Below are positions 42,414-51,650 of a DNA stretch of 64,000 nt, in pieces. The notes under the pieces were generated by a model, which was given only the letters and a program-made list of their open reading frames with translations, made no database searches and was not told where the DNA came from. Every line of letters begins with the position of its first letter. Within the stretch, counting starts at the first letter, position 1. The DNA is taken from positions 1 to 64,000 of the forward strand of contig LNEL01000047.1 of NCBI GenBank assembly GCA_001464935.1. Direction: 5' to 3'. This stretch comes from Gammaproteobacteria bacterium Ga0077536 (lineage in GTDB: Bacteria; Pseudomonadota; Gammaproteobacteria; Ga0077536). Made by a program: the position numbers and the translations under genes.

Positions 42414-44603
42414 ATGGTCAATGGCCCCGCGTTCGGCGAAGCGGACCTCACGAACTGCGAACGTGAGCTGATTCACCTTGCGGGGTCGGTCCAGCCCCAC
42501 GGCGTGCTGCTGGTCCTCGATGATGCCTCGCTGCAGGTCCGCCAGGTCAGCGCAAACTGCGAACGGCTGTTGGGTATCAGCGCCGAAGCACTGCTGAACC
42601 GGCCACTGCCCGCGTCCGCCACCCACCTGCTCGAACAACTCTCGCGCCTGCATGGCAGCGATCTCGTCACGGCGCCGGTGACGATCAGCTGCGATTTGCG
42701 CGTGCGCGACTGGACCACCCGCTTCGAAGGCTGCGTGCACCGGGTGCCAGGCACGGGCGTGATCGTCGAACTCGAACCCGTCGCCGCCGGTCCGGGCGAG
42801 CCGCCCGCCGTGGCGCCGTCCGGCGATGCGTTGCGCGCGCTGCTGCTCGAGGCATTACAGAAAATCAGCCAGGCGCCGACCGTCAGCGTGCTCTGCGATA
42901 CCGCCGTTCAGCATCTGCGTGAACTGACCGGCTATGACCGGGTGATGGTCTACAAATTCGACCCCGACGGACACGGTCAGGTCATCGCCGAGGCGCGTGA
43001 GACCAAGCTCGACTCCCTGCTGGGTCACCACTACCCGGCGACGGACATCCCGCAGCGCGCGCGCGAACTCTATCTGCGCAACCGGCTGCGCACCCTCGTC
43101 GATGTGAACTACGATCCGGTGCCGCTCGTGCCCCGCCTCGTTCCGGCGACGGGCCGCGATCTCGACATGTCGCATTGCTATCTGCGCAGCATGTCGCCGC
43201 TGCATCTGCAGTACCTGAAGAACATGGGCGTGACGGCGACGCTCGTGCTGTCACTGGTCCGCGAAGGTCGCCTGTGGGGGCTCGTCGCCTGTCACCACTA
43301 TTCGCCGCGCAATTTGCGCCAGTCCGCACGCGCGGCATCCGGCCTGCTCGCCGAAGCGATTGCGACACGCATCGCCGCGATTGAAACCTATGCGCACGCA
43401 CAGGTCGCCATCATGGTGCGACGGCTCGAACAGCGGCTCCTCGAAGCCACCTCGACCCTCGGCGACTGGCGGCCTGCCCTGTTCGGCAATCCGCGCACGA
43501 TCCTGCAGCCACTGGACGCCACGGGCGCCGCGCTGTTCTACGACGGAGACGTCACGACCGCGGGCGACGCGCCGTCAACGGCCGAGTTGCGCGCCTTGAT
43601 CGACTGGATCGAGCGTCACCACGGCACGGGACCATTCGAGACCTCGTCGATCGGACGCGACAATCCGTCCCTCGACACGCTGACGCCGCTGGCAGCCGGC
43701 GTGCTCGCGGTCCGGCTGTCCTCGACCCGGCCCGACTATCTGCTGTGGTTCCGCAAGGAACAACTCTGCACGATCACGTGGGCTGGCGAACCTGAAAAGC
43801 TGCAGGCGATGGACAACCCCCTCGAACTCTCGCCGCGGCGATCGTTCGCGGCCTGGTCCGAAATCGTGCGCGGCACGGCGGTGGCGTGGACCTCGTCAGA
43901 ACTTGCGCTCGCGCGCGCCATCGGTGCGTCGCTGGTGGACATCATCGTGCAGATTCACGCAGTGCGCCTGCTGTTCGCCGAGCATCAGCTGACTCAGGTG
44001 AGGGCCGCGATCAGCATCGCCGCCGAGCCGGTGCTCGTCGCCGATCGCAGCGGCCAGATCCTGGCCTGCAGCGAAACGTTCACGTCGCTGATGGGCCGGC
44101 CTTGCGCATCGTTCGGCACACTCGACAACATCGCCGCGATGTTCGTGGAGCCGGCCGCCATTCACCGCGTGCTGCAGACCTTGACCGGGCAGCACGAAAC
44201 CTGGCGCGGCGACGCGGAATTGCAGCGGCCGGATGGCAGCGTCACGCCGGTGAACCTGCGGGCGGAAATCGTGCCCGGCCGTGATGGCGAAGCCGTCGGT
44301 TTCATCCTGATCCTGACCGATCTCACGGATGCGCGGCGCGCGATGGCCGCGCGCCTGCAGCTCGAAGCATCGCTGACCGAAGCCGGTCTCGAATATCTCG
44401 AGCAGGAGGAAAGCGATGACATGTCGCGTGAACCCGATGCGGTATTCGGCGCCCTCCTCGCCAATGCGAGCATCGCCGCGATGGATATCATGGACGCGCG
44501 TTACGGCACCGAGATTGCGCCGCTGCTGACCGAACTCGAACAATCGACGCGGCGTGCCACCGCCCTGTATCGCCAGGCCCGTCAGTTCACCGCAGGCGAC
44601 TGA
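42414..44603 (+). CDS. bphP: Bacteriophytochrome with PAS-helical, non-kinase output
   Basis: A 729-residue red/far-red sensor. The N-terminal PAS carries the biliverdin cysteine Cys15 (DLTNCERE). The GAF domain has PATDIP with Asp211, His264 and His294, and the PHY tongue has PRRSF at 474-478. Beyond residue 530 there is a PAS domain (PVLVADRSGQILACSETF) and an 80-residue helical tail ending MDIMDARYGTEIAPLLTELEQ. No histidine kinase H-box, N-box or GGDEF/EAL is present. This layout matches the phytochromes that bind and inactivate PpsR in photosynthetic Bradyrhizobium and Rhodopseudomonas. It lies directly after ppsR1 and its 3' end overlaps the heme oxygenase gene by 22 bases on the opposite strand. 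Confidence 0.9.
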   Translation: MVNGPAFGEADLTNCERELIHLAGSVQPHGVLLVLDDASLQVRQVSANCERLLGISAEALLNRPLPASATHLLEQLSRLHGSDLVTAPVTISCDLRVRDWTTRFEGCVHRVPGTGVIVELEPVAAGPGEPPAVAPSGDALRALLLEALQKISQAPTVSVLCDTAVQHLRELTGYDRVMVYKFDPDGHGQVIAEARETKLDSLLGHHYPATDIPQRARELYLRNRLRTLVDVNYDPVPLVPRLVPATGRDLDMSHCYLRSMSPLHLQYLKNMGVTATLVLSLVREGRLWGLVACHHYSPRNLRQSARAASGLLAEAIATRIAAIETYAHAQVAIMVRRLEQRLLEATSTLGDWRPALFGNPRTILQPLDATGAALFYDGDVTTAGDAPSTAELRALIDWIERHHGTGPFETSSIGRDNPSLDTLTPLAAGVLAVRLSSTRPDYLLWFRKEQLCTITWAGEPEKLQAMDNPLELSPRRSFAAWSEIVRGTAVAWTSSELALARAIGASLVDIIVQIHAVRLLFAEHQLTQVRAAISIAAEPVLVADRSGQILACSETFTSLMGRPCASFGTLDNIAAMFVEPAAIHRVLQTLTGQHETWRGDAELQRPDGSVTPVNLRAEIVPGRDGEAVGFILILTDLTDARRAMAARLQLEASLTEAGLEYLEQEESDDMSREPDAVFGALLANASIAAMDIMDARYGTEIAPLLTELEQSTRRATALYRQARQFTAGD

Positions 44604-45241
44604 GCCGCGGCCGTCAGCCCTTCCAGATCGTCGAACAGGTGGCGGTGGCGATCGAAGCCACGCACTGCTTCGTCGACCAGTTCTCCCGCCAGTCCGTCGG
44701 TCACCGGCAGTGCCTTGAGCGCCCGACGCAGTCGCTGCGCGAGCAGCGATGCGTTGTCAGGCTCCCCGAACGCGTAAAACGCAAGACCAGCCCCGGCATC
44801 AAGGCCCAGGGCACCGGCAATACGCCCGCGCACGATGCGCCCACCGCTCAAATCGCCGAGATAACGCACATACGCATGTGCCCCGAGCAGTTCGGGCCGC
44901 TCATCGGCGAGGGTCGTCACCGCGCACGCATACGCCTCGGCGCTGGGCGTCAGGGTCAGCGATGCCCAACCTTCACCGCACAGCAGCACCAGATCCTCGG
45001 CGATCGCTTCAGCCCGGTGCATCGCTGGGAGGTCGAAGCCTGCGAGTTGCGGATGCAGCGCATGCCGCGCGAGCGCGGCTTCCAGCGCGGCGTAGATGGG
45101 ATGCAGGTTGCGCAGATACAGGCAGTAGTCCGGCCGTGACATCGCGCCACCGAGCATGCGCTGCATCAGCGCGTGACGCTCGAGTTCGGCGTGAACATCG
45201 GCGGTGGCCTGGCGTAGTCGCGTCAACAAATCGGTTTTCAT
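44582..45241 (-). CDS. Biliverdin-producing heme oxygenase
   Basis: A 219-residue heme oxygenase. The proximal heme ligand is His17 (ADVHAELE), and the distal helix has YLGDLSGGRI (Gly129-Arg135). The start MKTDLLTRLRQATADVHAE at 45241 is the conserved beginning. It cleaves heme to biliverdin, the chromophore for the adjacent bacteriophytochrome. On the minus strand it follows the hydrolase gene by 34 bases and is the last gene of the run that begins with bchF. Its stop lies within the end of bphP. Confidence 0.92.
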   Translation of the reverse strand: MKTDLLTRLRQATADVHAELERHALMQRMLGGAMSRPDYCLYLRNLHPIYAALEAALARHALHPQLAGFDLPAMHRAEAIAEDLVLLCGEGWASLTLTPSAEAYACAVTTLADERPELLGAHAYVRYLGDLSGGRIVRGRIAGALGLDAGAGLAFYAFGEPDNASLLAQRLRRALKALPVTDGLAGELVDEAVRGFDRHRHLFDDLEGLTAAAQSPAVN

Positions 45242-45275
45242 GTTCGACGAAGGACGTGGCTTGAAAGGGAGGTTG

Positions 45276-46307
45276 TTAATGATCCGGAGCGCCGGCCCCG
45301 GCCTCTTCCAGAAAGCGGTCATAGGCCGACACGAATTCTTCGAGCCGCTCGAAGTGCGGCAACGCGCCGGTCGAAAACTGCTGGAAGCGCCAGTTCGGCC
45401 GCGCGCGGTAGCGCTGCTCATCGCGGTAATCGACGAAATCTCCACGGTCGCCGTGCGCCATCCACACGGGCATCGACAGCGATTCGTAAACGCGCGTGAC
45501 GTCGGCGCTGAACAGGAAGCCCGACACGAAACTGTAAGGCGCATGCCGCGCGCCAGGTTGGGCTGCAACCTGCCGGTCGTACTGAAGCAGGCCTTCATCG
45601 ATGGCTTTCGAACCCCAGGTCTTCGCGAGAAAGAACCGCATGCTGCGTTCACTGGTCAGCACATTGTAAAAGCCCTGTCGCCACGGCGGCACGCTGAACA
45701 GCCAGTGCAGCCACGGCATGCCGCGATGGGAACCCGACGGCCCGAGAAACGGCGCGCCCCGGTTGAAGCCCGAGGGGCTGATCAGCGCCAGGGTGTGAAA
45801 CGCGGCCGGTTGCTCGCTGGCGGCGCGGGCCAGAAACTCGCTCGACAGCGACAGGGCGAGTGCATCGATCGGAGTCTGCGAGTGGCGTGACCGAATGGCC
45901 GTCGCAGCCGCCTGCACCGCGTCGGTCATCAGCCGCGCAGAATAGATTCGATCATCGCGAGCAGAGGTGCCAAAACCGGGCAAGTCGAGCGCGTAAACCG
46001 GCCGGCTCGCGCGGTAGTGGTCGTAAAGGGGCTTCACTTCGTAGGCCGAAGCGGCTGCATTGACGCTATGAATCAGCAACAGCGGGCGCGCGGCCGACGT
46101 TGACGGAGTCCGGGCGGCATACAGGGACATCGCGCCGATGGCGCTGGCGAGTTCGATGCGCTCGCCGGATACGGGGGGCGCGAGCGCGGGCGGCGTGGCG
46201 ATGGACAACTGGCTACATCCTGTGGCGAGCAATAGGACGCCGACAAGACAGGATACCGCAGGCCAGCCGGACAGTGCAGGCTCAGGAGGAACCGCGGCGG
46301 AGCGCAA
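45276..46307 (-). CDS. Alpha/beta-hydrolase lipoprotein in the puh operon
   Basis: A protein of about 343 residues. No ATG exists near the N-terminus, so TTG at 46307 is used; it is 22 residues before a lipoprotein signal (VSCLVGVLLLATGCSQ). The body is an alpha/beta hydrolase: LLLIHSVNAAASAYEVKPLYD, LDLPGFGTS, a triad-like Asp in HGDRGDFVDY and His in GALPHFERL. The nucleophile elbow is ALSLSSE rather than G-x-S-x-G, so activity is uncertain. BchO, another alpha/beta hydrolase, is known in photosynthesis clusters but is not a lipoprotein. It lies 46 bases after puhE and 34 before the heme oxygenase. Confidence 0.65.
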   Translation of the reverse strand: MRSAAVPPEPALSGWPAVSCLVGVLLLATGCSQLSIATPPALAPPVSGERIELASAIGAMSLYAARTPSTSAARPLLLIHSVNAAASAYEVKPLYDHYRASRPVYALDLPGFGTSARDDRIYSARLMTDAVQAAATAIRSRHSQTPIDALALSLSSEFLARAASEQPAAFHTLALISPSGFNRGAPFLGPSGSHRGMPWLHWLFSVPPWRQGFYNVLTSERSMRFFLAKTWGSKAIDEGLLQYDRQVAAQPGARHAPYSFVSGFLFSADVTRVYESLSMPVWMAHGDRGDFVDYRDEQRYRARPNWRFQQFSTGALPHFERLEEFVSAYDRFLEEAGAGAPDH

Positions 46308-46353
46308 GCGTAAACAGTCGTCAACGCGCGCAGGAGCGCGCGCAACGCGCCAA

Positions 46354-47157
46354 TCAGGTGCGCGGTGGAATGACAGGCGTCGGCTCCTGCCGCGGCACGC
46401 CGCCGAGGCGCTCGCCCGCGCCGAGACGCCACAGCGCTTCGCCGCGCCATGGCAGCACCAGCAGCCAATGTTCGAGCAGGCCGAGCACCACGATGCTCGA
46501 CAACAGGGTGAACTTGACCGCATCGAAATCGGTCACCGCCGCCACCGCACCGCCAATCGTGGCGCCCGCGGCCAGCGTGATGGCGGTGACCGACAGCGGA
46601 AACAGCGGATTCATGCGCCTGCGATGCATGAAAGTGCGCAGGTAGCGCAAGCGTTCCGGCAGCAGTTCTTCAGCCGTATTCGGCACCCCGAAGAACAGGT
46701 TCAGCTTGGCGCTCGTGCGCATCCCCCACAGCGCAAGATAGGTCAGCGCGCCGGTGGTGTTGTCCCCGGCGCCCGTCATCAGCAGCACCGCAATCGCGCC
46801 GCCGATGATCGCGAACTCGTGGTGCAGGATCGCCTCGACGGCGTGCCGGAAATGGGTGCCGCCATGACAGCCCGGCGCGCACCCGCTGCGTCGGGGGCCG
46901 GTGATGAAGCCGAGCAGAAAGCTCAGCTCCACCCACCCCCACACCGCGAGCGCGCCGGTGTAGCCGAGCAGCGCGCCGGTCGGCGTCGTCAGATCGCTCG
47001 CCTGCCACAGCAGCACGAGGCCCAGACCCAGCAGCGCCGTACCGATCAGCATGCTGCGTCGATAGGTGCGGTCGGGCAGACCATCCAGGTACAGGATGGC
47101 GACCGTGCTGAGCCACCACGACAGCACGACCCACACGACCGACAGCACGTAGGCCAC
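46354..47157 (-). CDS. puhE: Photosynthetic complex assembly protein PuhE
   Basis: A 267-residue protein with about seven membrane helices. Characteristic family stretches are WVELSFLLGFITGPRR, HHEFAIIGGAIAV and RTSAKLNLFFGVPN. PuhE is required for efficient reaction-centre assembly and affects bacteriochlorophyll production. It follows acsF by 19 bases, the order seen in many purple bacteria. Confidence 0.92.
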   Translation of the reverse strand: MAYVLSVVWVVLSWWLSTVAILYLDGLPDRTYRRSMLIGTALLGLGLVLLWQASDLTTPTGALLGYTGALAVWGWVELSFLLGFITGPRRSGCAPGCHGGTHFRHAVEAILHHEFAIIGGAIAVLLMTGAGDNTTGALTYLALWGMRTSAKLNLFFGVPNTAEELLPERLRYLRTFMHRRRMNPLFPLSVTAITLAAGATIGGAVAAVTDFDAVKFTLLSSIVVLGLLEHWLLVLPWRGEALWRLGAGERLGGVPRQEPTPVIPPRT

Positions 47158-47176
47158 GGCTAGCGTCCCTTCGCCG

Positions 47177-48241
47177 CTACCACGCCGGCGCGAGCCGCGG
47201 TTCCGCGGGCAGTTCGTTGTGCTTCACCGGCAGACAGTACATCCGGGCGAAGGTCAACGCCGCGCCGACGCCGCAGGTCGCCCGGGTCAGGGCGCCCATC
47301 AGGCCGCCGCGCGCCTTGGCGCTGTCCATCCTGCGCGCGTAGCCGAGCAGTCGCTCGAGCCCGGCCATGAAGCGCGGGTCTTCGATGTCGAGGACGAACG
47401 GGAAGATCTGGCGCGTGATTTCGCTCGTGATGCCCAGCACTTTCATGTCGTAGGTCGTCGGGTCCATGCCGAGCGCTTCGTAAAACGCCGGGCGGCAATG
47501 GTCGCGCACGTACATCGTGGCGTACACGGCGAGCAGGAAGAACCGTATCCACAGCTTGTTGTGACCACGCAGCAGCTCGGGATTGGCGCGCATCAGCAGC
47601 GCGAAAGCTTCGCCGTGCTTGAACTCGTCGTTACACCACTCCTCGAACCAGCGGAAGATCGGGTGGAAGCGGCGCTCCGGGTGACGCTCGAACTGGCGGA
47701 AAATCGTGATGTAACGGGCGTAGCCAATCTTCTCTGACAGGTAGGTCGCGTAGAAGATGAACTTCGGCCGGAAGTAAGTGTGCTTCTTCGCTTTCGTCAG
47801 AAAGCCGAGGTCGACCGGCTTGCCGTAATCCTTCAGAGACTTGTTGATGAAGCCGGCATGACGCGATTCGTCGCGCGCCATGTAGCCCATCAGAGCCTTG
47901 ATGTCCGGGTTCTGCACGCGCTTGCGGATTTCGCTGTAGAGCTCGCAGCCGGAGAATTCGGCGGTGACGGAGCTGACCAGGAACTCCATGAATTCATCGT
48001 GCAGTGCCGGCGGCAGCTCGCGGACCTCGGCCGAGAAGTCCTCGGTCCGTTCGAAGTGTCCGTTGTTGATGTCCTGCCGGAACTCCTCCATCAGCTGATC
48101 CCACTGGGCGCGCACCGGCGTGACGTCGATCCGGTCCATCGCCGCGAAGTCCGTGATGTAGAAGCGCGGGCTCAGCAGCGTAGTCTGCTGCGCCTGGCTC
48201 GTGGTGTCGTTAATGGTTCTCTGCGGCACTGAATTCTGCAT
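47177..48241 (-). CDS. acsF: Aerobic Mg-protoporphyrin IX monomethyl ester cyclase
   Basis: A 354-residue diiron oxygenase that forms ring E of bacteriochlorophyll using O2. Iron ligands are in TAEFSGCE (Glu95), [10 protein letters not shown] (Glu125, His128) and [10 protein letters not shown] (Glu206, His209). The start MQNSVPQRT at 48241 has GAGGAGA 9 bases upstream; it overlaps the end of puhC by 32 bases. Its presence implies that pigment synthesis does not depend on anaerobiosis; the anaerobic bchE is not seen in this window. Confidence 0.95.
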   Translation of the reverse strand: MQNSVPQRTINDTTSQAQQTTLLSPRFYITDFAAMDRIDVTPVRAQWDQLMEEFRQDINNGHFERTEDFSAEVRELPPALHDEFMEFLVSSVTAEFSGCELYSEIRKRVQNPDIKALMGYMARDESRHAGFINKSLKDYGKPVDLGFLTKAKKHTYFRPKFIFYATYLSEKIGYARYITIFRQFERHPERRFHPIFRWFEEWCNDEFKHGEAFALLMRANPELLRGHNKLWIRFFLLAVYATMYVRDHCRPAFYEALGMDPTTYDMKVLGITSEITRQIFPFVLDIEDPRFMAGLERLLGYARRMDSAKARGGLMGALTRATCGVGAALTFARMYCLPVKHNELPAEPRLAPAW

Positions 48242-48758
48242 GGGTGCTGTCTCCTCGGAACGTCGTTTCTTCCGTTGCGCTCGCGCCGCGCCGGGTGGCT
48301 GCCCAGAGCTCGGCGAAAGCGGCTTGATTGGTGTGGCCAAAAGAGGCCAGTTCGATGTGTCGGCCGGTGGCCGGATCGTCCAGCGTCAACCGGCCGTCAG
48401 GCCAGCGCGCAAGGCGGAACGGCTGCGCCTGTCCCAGTTCATGCAGGCGGCGCTCGCGCGCCAGACCACGCAGCACGCCGCGAATGAACCCGTTGGTCCC
48501 GGGCTCGATGATCGTCAACGGTGCGCCGGTCACACCGTCGAGCACGGCCACGCCGCCGTCGTCGCGATCGCGGAAATGCAGATCGACATGGATCGGCTGC
48601 GCCGAATCGACGGCCAAGTTGTCGCCGGTGCCGAGCTGCCGGCCCGCAGCGGCGAACACCACGGCCGCCACGATCAGGGCAGCCGCCGCCCACAGCGCGG
48701 CGCGCGGGAAGTGATCGGGGCGACGATGATCGTGGTTGACGCTGCTCATGTCGTTCAT
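48210..48758 (-). CDS. puhC: Photosynthetic complex assembly protein PuhC
   Basis: A 182-residue protein with one membrane helix (residues about 20 to 40) and a periplasmic domain ([23 protein letters not shown], then [15 protein letters not shown]). Length, topology and position after puhB identify PuhC, which supports reaction-centre and light-harvesting assembly. It overlaps puhB by four bases and acsF by 32. Confidence 0.9.
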   Translation of the reverse strand: MNDMSSVNHDHRRPDHFPRAALWAAAALIVAAVVFAAAGRQLGTGDNLAVDSAQPIHVDLHFRDRDDGGVAVLDGVTGAPLTIIEPGTNGFIRGVLRGLARERRLHELGQAQPFRLARWPDGRLTLDDPATGRHIELASFGHTNQAAFAELWAATRRGASATEETTFRGDSTHAEFSAAENH

Positions 48759-49414
48759 GCGGCCGAGGCTACGCCACTGTGCCGATCGCCGAAGTCGCGT
48801 GCACTGTCAGTGACACGCGGCGCGGCGGCCTGGGTGCCGGGCGTCTGTGCCCAGCATTCCGCGAGAATGTGCGCCACGGCATCCGGATCCGCGACTTCGC
48901 GCAACATCGGCTCCGGGCTCGAGAAGCGCCAGGGACGCACGTGCGGCCACGCCACCATGTAGCTGATTCTCGCGCCAGGCACGAGCTTCATCGGGATGCT
49001 GCCGGCGTGGGCATCGCTGCGCCCGAGCGACGCGGCTTCGATCATGCGCAGCGGGATGTTCAGCGCGATCGGCAGCGCCACGCCGAAGCGCAGCACGACG
49101 CGACGATTCGTGATCGTGTAGCAGGTGGCACGCGCATTGAGCCACGCGAGCAGCAGCAACAGCCCGATGGCACTGACGCCGAACACGAGCGGCCAGGTCG
49201 TCGCCGCGAACAGTTCGGCGCCGCGCAGGCCGTCGGCCGCGGCCTCGGCGACCCGCCACGCGAGTATCAGCCCGAAGTACACGGTCACCTTGCGCACATG
49301 GAACGCGTTACGGGCAAGGGCCCACCATTCCGGCCGTCCCTGCCAGCGCATTTCTTCACCCTCCGGCAGCGTGGCCGGAAGCCCGGGGACTGGTTCGTAG
49401 TCGTACTCGCTCAC
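48755..49414 (-). CDS. puhB: Photosynthetic complex assembly protein PuhB
   Basis: A 219-residue protein. It has LPEGEEMRWQGRPEWWALARNAFHVR, two membrane helices (residues about 44 to 90), and a bacterial PH-like domain (ATCYTITNRRVVLRFGVALPIALNIPL). PuhB acts in reaction-centre assembly. Four-base overlaps on both sides join it to puhA and puhC. Confidence 0.93.
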   Translation of the reverse strand: MSEYDYEPVPGLPATLPEGEEMRWQGRPEWWALARNAFHVRKVTVYFGLILAWRVAEAAADGLRGAELFAATTWPLVFGVSAIGLLLLLAWLNARATCYTITNRRVVLRFGVALPIALNIPLRMIEAASLGRSDAHAGSIPMKLVPGARISYMVAWPHVRPWRFSSPEPMLREVADPDAVAHILAECWAQTPGTQAAAPRVTDSARDFGDRHSGVASAA

Positions 49415-50196
49415 ATCAGCGGCCCCAGACGGTCGGGCGTCGCGTAGAGATAACCCGATGCGTAGTAGGCGACGAGCTTCTCTTCCTCGAGCAGCGTGAT
49501 GATGTCGGGCGACTTCAGACCCGGCACATCGGCAAAATGCCTGGCGTTGATCGACACCACCCTGACCCGGCCACGCGCTCCTTCAATCTTCGCGTAGTTC
49601 CATGGCAGCAGCACCGTGCGGGAACCGTTCGCCGCGGTGGTCTCGATTTCGATGTAGCGCAGCAGGTATTCGGACTGGTCGACCCAGACGTCCTTGACGA
49701 CGCCACCGACGAGACCGTCCGCGCCGACGACCTTCATGCCGCGCGGATCGGGATCGCGCGACTCGAGGTAGTAACCAGGCGCTGCACGCAACGGCACGAT
49801 CTTGGGCTTGCCTTCGAAAGTCAGGTCGGGCTCGTCGGCGCGCAGCGCGTAGGCGCCGGGGCCGACGCCATCGATCATCGGGTTCCCGGTGGGCTCGAGC
49901 GGCGCACCGGGCCAGGCGCCGACCGGTCGGGCCTTCAGCTCGCGCGGATCCTTTTCCGGCTTCGGCGCCACGACGTCATGGCCATGGGCCATGCGGAATG
50001 TTTTCGGCTTCGGCAACGCCGGGTAGCCCTGCAGGCGAATGCGCGGGCTGCGCTCGGACCAGTCGGACTCCATCGGATAGCCCTCGCGCTTGTCTTCCTT
50101 GCGCAGGTACAGCACCAGGCCGAAGAAGAAGATCCAGAACGCGTAGAGCGCGAGCTGGGCGAAGTCGATATAAGCGGTGATTTCTCCGGAATACAT
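49411..50196 (-). CDS. puhA: Reaction centre H subunit
   Basis: A 261-residue protein with one N-terminal membrane helix (YIDFAQLALYAFWIFFFGLVLYL) and a cytoplasmic PRC-barrel domain. The motifs REGYPMES and GVVKDVWVDQSEYLLRYIEIE are diagnostic. It caps the L/M core and guides protons to QB. The start MYSGEITAY at 50196 is preceded by AGGAGG. lhaA ends 26 bases upstream. The usual partners pufLM are not in this window. Confidence 0.96.
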   Translation of the reverse strand: MYSGEITAYIDFAQLALYAFWIFFFGLVLYLRKEDKREGYPMESDWSERSPRIRLQGYPALPKPKTFRMAHGHDVVAPKPEKDPRELKARPVGAWPGAPLEPTGNPMIDGVGPGAYALRADEPDLTFEGKPKIVPLRAAPGYYLESRDPDPRGMKVVGADGLVGGVVKDVWVDQSEYLLRYIEIETTAANGSRTVLLPWNYAKIEGARGRVRVVSINARHFADVPGLKSPDIITLLEEEKLVAYYASGYLYATPDRLGPLM

Positions 50197-50222
50197 GCGC
50201 GCCTCCTGTAAAGCGAAATTTC

Positions 50223-51650
50223 TCAGCCGGGAAACTGCGCGAGGCCGAAATACGGCTGCTCGCGGGTTTCCTGCGTGTAACGAACCAAGGGGCCGATCGC
50301 GACGAGCGTCGCGAACAGCAACAGAATCTCGAGCTGGTAAACCGCGCCATAGCCGACCGCCGGGCCGCTGAGCGCCATGCCCAGCGCACCGCTCGAAGCC
50401 AGCGATGACACGACATCGCGGAGGGCACCGCCGCCAGCAATGGCAATCCCCGCCGCCGTCGTCTGCACCGCGCCCCAGGCCCCGAGCGCGAGTCCGGCCA
50501 GGCCACCGTGATCGAGCTGCATCGCGGCGACCAGCGTGCCGACCGCATACAGCCCGCCACCGAAGCCGATCAGCATCACGCCGATACGAAACAGCGTCGG
50601 CGAGTGCAACGGCGAAGCGAACAGCACGGCGAAGAAGGCGACCACACCCGCCAGCGCGCCGAGGCCCGCGAGACGATACGGATTCACGCGTCGATTCAGC
50701 AGTCGCGCAGCGAGCCCGAAGCCGCAGAGCGATCCTGCCGCGAGCATGGCCGTGAGGATGGACGTCGCACCGACCGGCATGTGCAGGATTTCGCCGCCAT
50801 AGGGTTCGAGCAGGATGTCCTGCATGCTGAACGCCATCGTGCCGAGCGCCACGGTCCACAGAAACCGCACCGTGCCTTCGCGCGCGAGCAGCATGCGGCA
50901 GCTCGCCATGAACGCAGGGCGCACCTGCGCGGGATGCGTGAGTCGCGGGTTGCGGGGCTCCTGCTTCCACAGCGCAATCAGGTTCAGCACCATCGTCGCC
51001 AGCGCGGTGCCCTGGATGATCTGGATGAGTTCAACCTGCCGGAAATCACGCAGCAGCACGCCGTACAGCGTAGCGCTGACCACCATGCCGACCAGCAACA
51101 TCACGTACAGCAGCGCCACGACGCGCGGCCGCGCTTCCTCGGGTGCGAGATCGGTGGCCAGCGCCAGGCCGGCCGTTTGTGTCGTGTGCAGCCCGAGGCC
51201 GACGAGCAGGAACGCGAGTGCTGCGGACCACTGCCCGATCCAGGCAGGGCCCTGCGTGTCGCCGGACAGCAGGATCAGGGCGAACGGCATGATCGCGAAA
51301 CCACCGAACTGGACGAGCGTGCCTAGCCAGAGATAGGGCACGCGGCGCCAGCCGAGCAACGAGCGGTGCGTATCGGAGCGGAAGCCGATCAGCGCGCGCA
51401 GCGGGGCGAGCAGGAACGGCAGGGCCACCATCATCGCGACCAGACTGGCCGGCACGCCGAGTTCGACGATCATCACCCGGTTCAACGTCCCGTTCAGCAG
51501 TGCGAGCGCCATGCCGACGGACACCTGGAACAGCGACAGCCGCAGCAGGCGACGCAGCGGCAGTTCCACGCTCGCCGCATCTGCGAACGGCAGGTAGCGC
51601 AGGCTGACGTGCAGCCAGCCCCGGCCGAGACTGTCGCCGAGTTTCGTCAC
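50223..51650 (-). CDS. lhaA: LhaA/PucC-family light-harvesting assembly protein
   Basis: A 475-residue 12-helix protein of the BCH2/PucC branch of the MFS superfamily. Typical elements are LNRVMIVELGVPASLVAMMVALPFLLAPLRALIG and the ILLEPYGGEI region. It sits between bchM and puhA, the position of lhaA in purple bacteria, and helps insert LH1 and pigments. A second family member begins at 63426. It overlaps bchM by four bases. Confidence 0.93.
   Translation of the reverse strand: MTKLGDSLGRGWLHVSLRYLPFADAASVELPLRRLLRLSLFQVSVGMALALLNGTLNRVMIVELGVPASLVAMMVALPFLLAPLRALIGFRSDTHRSLLGWRRVPYLWLGTLVQFGGFAIMPFALILLSGDTQGPAWIGQWSAALAFLLVGLGLHTTQTAGLALATDLAPEEARPRVVALLYVMLLVGMVVSATLYGVLLRDFRQVELIQIIQGTALATMVLNLIALWKQEPRNPRLTHPAQVRPAFMASCRMLLAREGTVRFLWTVALGTMAFSMQDILLEPYGGEILHMPVGATSILTAMLAAGSLCGFGLAARLLNRRVNPYRLAGLGALAGVVAFFAVLFASPLHSPTLFRIGVMLIGFGGGLYAVGTLVAAMQLDHGGLAGLALGAWGAVQTTAAGIAIAGGGALRDVVSSLASSGALGMALSGPAVGYGAVYQLEILLLFATLVAIGPLVRYTQETREQPYFGLAQFPG

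Noticed and set aside
45276..46307. Naming the hydrolase BchO
   Set aside because: It has a lipoprotein signal and an altered nucleophile elbow, and lies away from bchID, so the name is not supported.
48242..48340. Longer N-terminus for AcsF
   Set aside because: The extra 33 residues are Pro/Arg-rich and overlap puhC in another frame; the ATG at 48241 has an excellent ribosome site.
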